Source: Saprospiraceae bacterium
Lineage (GTDB): Bacteria > Bacteroidota > Bacteroidia > Chitinophagales > Saprospiraceae
Length of the DNA: 64,000 nucleotides
Assembly: GCA_019638455.1 (NCBI GenBank)
Contig: JAHBTU010000005.1
Location: 465,054-529,053 of the forward strand
Direction of reading: 5' to 3'
This document shows, one piece after another, positions 61,361-64,000 of this stretch. The notes beneath the pieces are model-generated. The model did not search any database, had not been told where the DNA came from, and saw nothing but the letters and a program-made list of their open reading frames with translations. Both the position numbers and the translations under genes were made by a program. Within the stretch, counting starts at the first letter, position 1, and each line of letters starts with the position of its first letter.

Positions 61361-61894
61361 TCAAAAATTCCTCCACATCATGCTTTCCACGGGCTTGTCG
61401 GTGCGAAGGTTGTATTTGGCATCCCGTTTTTTGTTGTAGTAGTTCTCAATATCGCCATCCACCCTGAAATAAATCAATTGGCCGATGGGCATTCCAGCAT
61501 AGACGCGCACGGGCTGTACGCAGGAAATTTCGAGCGTCCATGTGTTGGAAAAACCCACGTCGCCTTTGCCAGCCGTCGCGTGGATGTCAATGCCCAAACG
61601 CCCTACACTGCTCTTGCCTTCCAGAAAAGGCACCGCGCTGTGGGTTTCGGTATATTCTTCCGTGACACCGAGGTAAAGCGTGCCGGGTTGCAACACGAAG
61701 CCCTCTTCCGAGATTTCGAGCATCTCTATTTGGTTGTGCTTTTTGGCATCCAGCACCCGGTCTTGATATACAGCCAGAAATTTGCCCAAATGCACGTCGT
61801 AAGAATTGGTGCCCAAGCATTCGCGGCGGAAAGGCTCAATGACGATCTCGCCGTTGCTGATGCCTTCGAGGATTTTTTTGTCGGTCAGAATCAT
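61361..61894 (-). CDS. dcd: dCTP deaminase
   Basis: The protein has 177 residues. It deaminates dCTP to dUTP in thymidylate supply. LGTNSYDVHLGKFLAV, FVLQPGTLYLGVTEEYTE, FLEGKSSVGRLGIDIHATAG and GDVGFSNTWTLEISC are the conserved family blocks, with the catalytic Glu in the ..TLEISC strand. The C-terminal YNKKRDAKYNLRTDKPVESM closes over the active site in relatives. The tandem repeat array begins about 95 bp before its start codon. Confidence 0.95.
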   Translation of the reverse strand: MILTDKKILEGISNGEIVIEPFRRECLGTNSYDVHLGKFLAVYQDRVLDAKKHNQIEMLEISEEGFVLQPGTLYLGVTEEYTETHSAVPFLEGKSSVGRLGIDIHATAGKGDVGFSNTWTLEISCVQPVRVYAGMPIGQLIYFRVDGDIENYYNKKRDAKYNLRTDKPVESMMWRNF

Positions 61895-61947
61895 GTTTGG
61901 AAAAATGGCCGGCGGGTTTTCGTCCGTCCCTTGTCTTGAAAAGCGGG

Positions 61948-61955
61948 CAAAAGTA
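61948..61955 (-). promoter_or_regulatory. -7 box (TACTTTTG) for dcd
   Basis: TACTTTTG on the minus strand, 54 bp before the dcd ATG; the same octamer precedes hpt. It lies between dcd and the repeat array, so the gene has its own promoter outside the array. Confidence 0.35.
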
Positions 61956-62064
61956 CCCCATTGCCTTGAAATAAAACGGTGTGCCTAACTTTTTACCCGA
62001 CATATTGTTTCTGCGACGACCTTTGCAAAAGGGCGGAGGGAAAGGGGTTGGGGTTGTTGGTCGT

Positions 62065-64000
62065 TTCTACCGACATTTCGCCCCGCCGGGGCTGGGGCTG
62101 GTGGTCGTTGGTCGTTTCTACCGACATTTCGCCCCGCCGGGGCTTGGGCTGGTGGTCGTTGGTCGTTTCTACCGACATTTTGCCCCGCCGGGGCTGGGGC
62201 TGGTGGTTGGTGGTCGTCGTTGCCGACATTTTGCCGGGGCTGGGGCTGGTGGTCGTTGTTGCCGACATTTCGCCGCGCTGGGGCTGGTGGTCGTTGTTGC
62301 CGACATTTTGCCGCGCCGGGGCTGGGGCTGGTGGTTGGGGGTCGTTGTTGCCGACATTTTGCCGGGGCTGGGGCTGGTGGTTGGTGGTCGTTGTTGCCGA
62401 CATTTTGCCGCGCCGGGGCTGGGGCTGGTGGTCGTTGTTGCCGACATTTCGCCGCGCTGGGGCTGGTGGTCGTTGTTGCCGACATTTTGCCGCGCCGGGG
62501 CTGGTGGTCGTTGTTGCCGACATTTTGCCGCGCCGGGGCTGGTGGTCGTTGTTGCCGACATTTCGCCGCGCCGGGGCTGGTGGTTGGTGGTCGTTGTTGC
62601 CGACATTTCGCCGCGCCTGGGCTGGTGGTTGGGGGTCGTTGGTCGTTTCTACCGACATTTCGCCCCGCCGGGGCTGGGGCTGGTGGTCGTTGGTCGTTTC
62701 TACCGACATTTTGCCCCGCCGGGGCTGGGGCTGGTGGTTGGTGGTCGTCGTTGCCGACATTTTGCCGGGGCTGGGGCTGGTGGTTGGTGGTCGTCGTTGC
62801 CGACATTTTGCCGCGCCGGGGCTGGTGGTCGTTGTTGCCGACATTTCGCCCCGCCGGGGCTGGGGCTGGTGGTTGTTGTTGCCGACATTTCGCCGCGCCG
62901 GGGCTGGTGGTTGGGGGTCGTTGTTGCCGACATTTCGCCGCGCCGGGGCTGGTGGTTGGGGGTCGTTGTTGCCGACATTTTGCCGCGCCGGGGCTGGTGG
63001 TTGGTGGTCGTTGTTGCCGACATTTTGCCGCGCCGGGGCTGGTGGTTGGTGGTCGTTTCTACCGACATTTCGCCCCGCCGGGGCTGGGGCTGGTGGTCGT
63101 TGTTGCCGACATTTTGCCGCGCCGGGGCTGGGGCTGGTGGTCGTTGTTGCCGACATTTCGCCCCGCCGGGGCTGGTGGTTGGTGGTCGTTGTTGCCGACA
63201 TTTCGCCCCGCCGGGGCTGGTGGTTGGTGGTCGTTGTTGCCGACATTTTGCCGCGCCGGGGCTGGTGGTCGTTGTTGCCGACATTTTGCCCCGCCGGGGC
63301 TGGGGCTGGTGGTTGGTGGTCGTCGTTGCCGACATTTTGCCGGGGCTGGGGCTGGTGGTCGTTGTTGCCGACATTTCGCCGGGGCTGGGGCTGGTGGTTG
63401 GTGGTCGTTGTTGCCGACATTTTGCCGCGCCGGGGCTGGTGGTCGTTGTTGCCGACATTCCGCCGGGGCTGGGGCTGGTGGTTGGTGGTGTCGTTGCCGA
63501 CATTTGCCGGGGGCTGGTGGTCGTTGTTGCCGACATTTCGCCGGGGCTGGGGCTGGTGGTTGGTGGTCGTTGTTGCCGACATTTTGCCGCGCCGGGGCTG
63601 GTGGTCGTTGTTGCCGACATTTCGCCGCGCCGGGGCTGGGGCTGGTGGTCGTTGTTGCCGACATTTCGCCGCGCCGGGGCTGGTGGTTGGTGGTCGTTGT
63701 TGCCGACATTTCGCCCCGCCGGGGCTGGTGGTTGGTGGTCGTTGTTGCCGACATTTCGCCCCGCCGGGGCTGGTGGTTGGTGGTCGTTGTTGCCGACATT
63801 TCGCCGCGCCGGGGCTGGTGGTTGGTGGTCGTTGTTGCCGACATTTCGCCCCGCCGGGGCTGGTGGTTGGTGGTCGTTGTTGCCGACATTTCGCCCCGCC
63901 GGGGCTGGTGGTTGGTGGTCGTTGTTGCCGACATTTCGCCGCGCCGGGGCTGGTGGTCGTTGTTGCCGACATTTTGCCGCGCCGGGGCTGGTGGTTGGTG
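62065..64000. repeat. Tandem array of ~44 palindrome-containing units, running off the window
   Basis: The unit is GTTGTTGCCGACATTTCGCC followed by GCGCCGGGGCTGGTGGTTGG and GTGGTC; units vary (about 38, 44, 45 or 51 bp) by gain or loss of GGGCTG and TTGGTGGTC blocks. I count about 44 CCGACATT occurrences. Units near dcd and a few inside read GTTTCTACCGAC and CCCCGCCGGGG. Each has a short GC hairpin. Minus-strand frames are open for long distances but shift between units whose length is not a multiple of three, so I do not call a protein. Confidence 0.9.

Noticed and set aside
61993..63972. A 659-codon minus-strand frame (and several overlapping ones) encoding MSATTTTNHQPRRGE-like repeats
   Set aside because: Several minus-strand frames are open because the repeat lacks stops, and the peptide changes frame wherever a 38- or 44-bp unit occurs. 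There is no start context or conserved reading frame, so this looks like non-coding repeat DNA.
62065..64000. CRISPR array
   Set aside because: There are no unique spacers between repeats; the unit is tandem and variable in length, and no cas genes are nearby.
1..64000. tRNA and rRNA genes
   Set aside because: I looked for cloverleaf-like stretches and conserved rRNA motifs in the spacers and saw none. A tRNAscan-SE/Infernal run would settle it.

Overview
The window looks like a chromosomal segment of a member of the Bacteroidota, probably from the Saprospiria/Chitinophagia side (the lineage is inference). The evidence is the type IX secretion sortase PorU, secreted proteins with T9SS C-terminal sorting domains, two large TonB-linked outer-membrane beta-barrel proteins, and TAnnTTTG-type -7 promoter boxes (TACATTTG, TACCTTTG, TATCTTTG) with few Shine-Dalgarno sequences. 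No rRNA or tRNA gene was recognised.

Layout. 1-5.6 kb: the start of a secreted beta-helix protein, a decayed M43-type metalloprotease gene and a membrane-anchored patatin-like hydrolase. 6-16.5 kb: SDR-type threonine dehydrogenase, porU, prfA, an ATPase + DUF4276 pair (possible defence module) and a PorE-like OmpA protein. 16.8-31 kb: nadA, an ATPase pseudogene, a serine hydrolase, a glucosaminidase, an ECF sigma factor with a downstream partner, a TonB-dependent receptor, a universal stress protein, hpt, rnhB and a class IV aminotransferase. 31-44.5 kb: a secreted metalloprotease with fibronectin III repeats, cysS, a META-domain lipoprotein, a histidine kinase, a Cys-rich secreted protein, an outer-membrane beta-barrel protein, a DUF2975 protein and gyrB. 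44.6-55.4 kb: a GC-rich accessory island. 56.3-62 kb: trpB, trpA, DAHP synthase/chorismate mutase, a vanadium haloperoxidase-like lipoprotein and dcd. From 62 kb to the end: a tandem array of about 44 copies of a short palindrome-containing unit.

The main discovery is in the island: a diversity-generating retroelement (DGR). On the minus strand the order is target gene (48353-52180) with a variable repeat (VR) at its 3' end, an HRDC-domain accessory gene, a reverse transcriptase overlapping it by 17 nt, and a template repeat (TR) just past the RT. TR and VR are both 127 bp and align without gaps. I count 18 differences, and every one falls on a TR adenine, which is the signature of adenine-specific mutagenic retrohoming. 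The target is a 1275-residue membrane protein with a vWA-like region and a C-terminal formylglycine-generating-enzyme/C-type-lectin fold that ends in the VR. Upstream in the same direction lie a MoxR AAA+ ATPase, an inactive-STAND-like protein and a small helical protein, so the DGR appears to diversify the sensor end of a multi-gene NTP-dependent conflict (immunity-like) system. The island also holds a second, truncated reverse transcriptase and a truncated nuclease-ATPase that meet head to head, and an inverted pair of related palindromic repeats brackets it.

The intergenic DNA is rich in small mobile-looking repeats: a 175-176 bp element that inserts at TA (three full copies, each inside another recognisable repeat, plus one shortened copy), several palindromic families, nested insertions, and a perfect 35-bp inverted-repeat element that supplies the 3' end of the MoxR gene.
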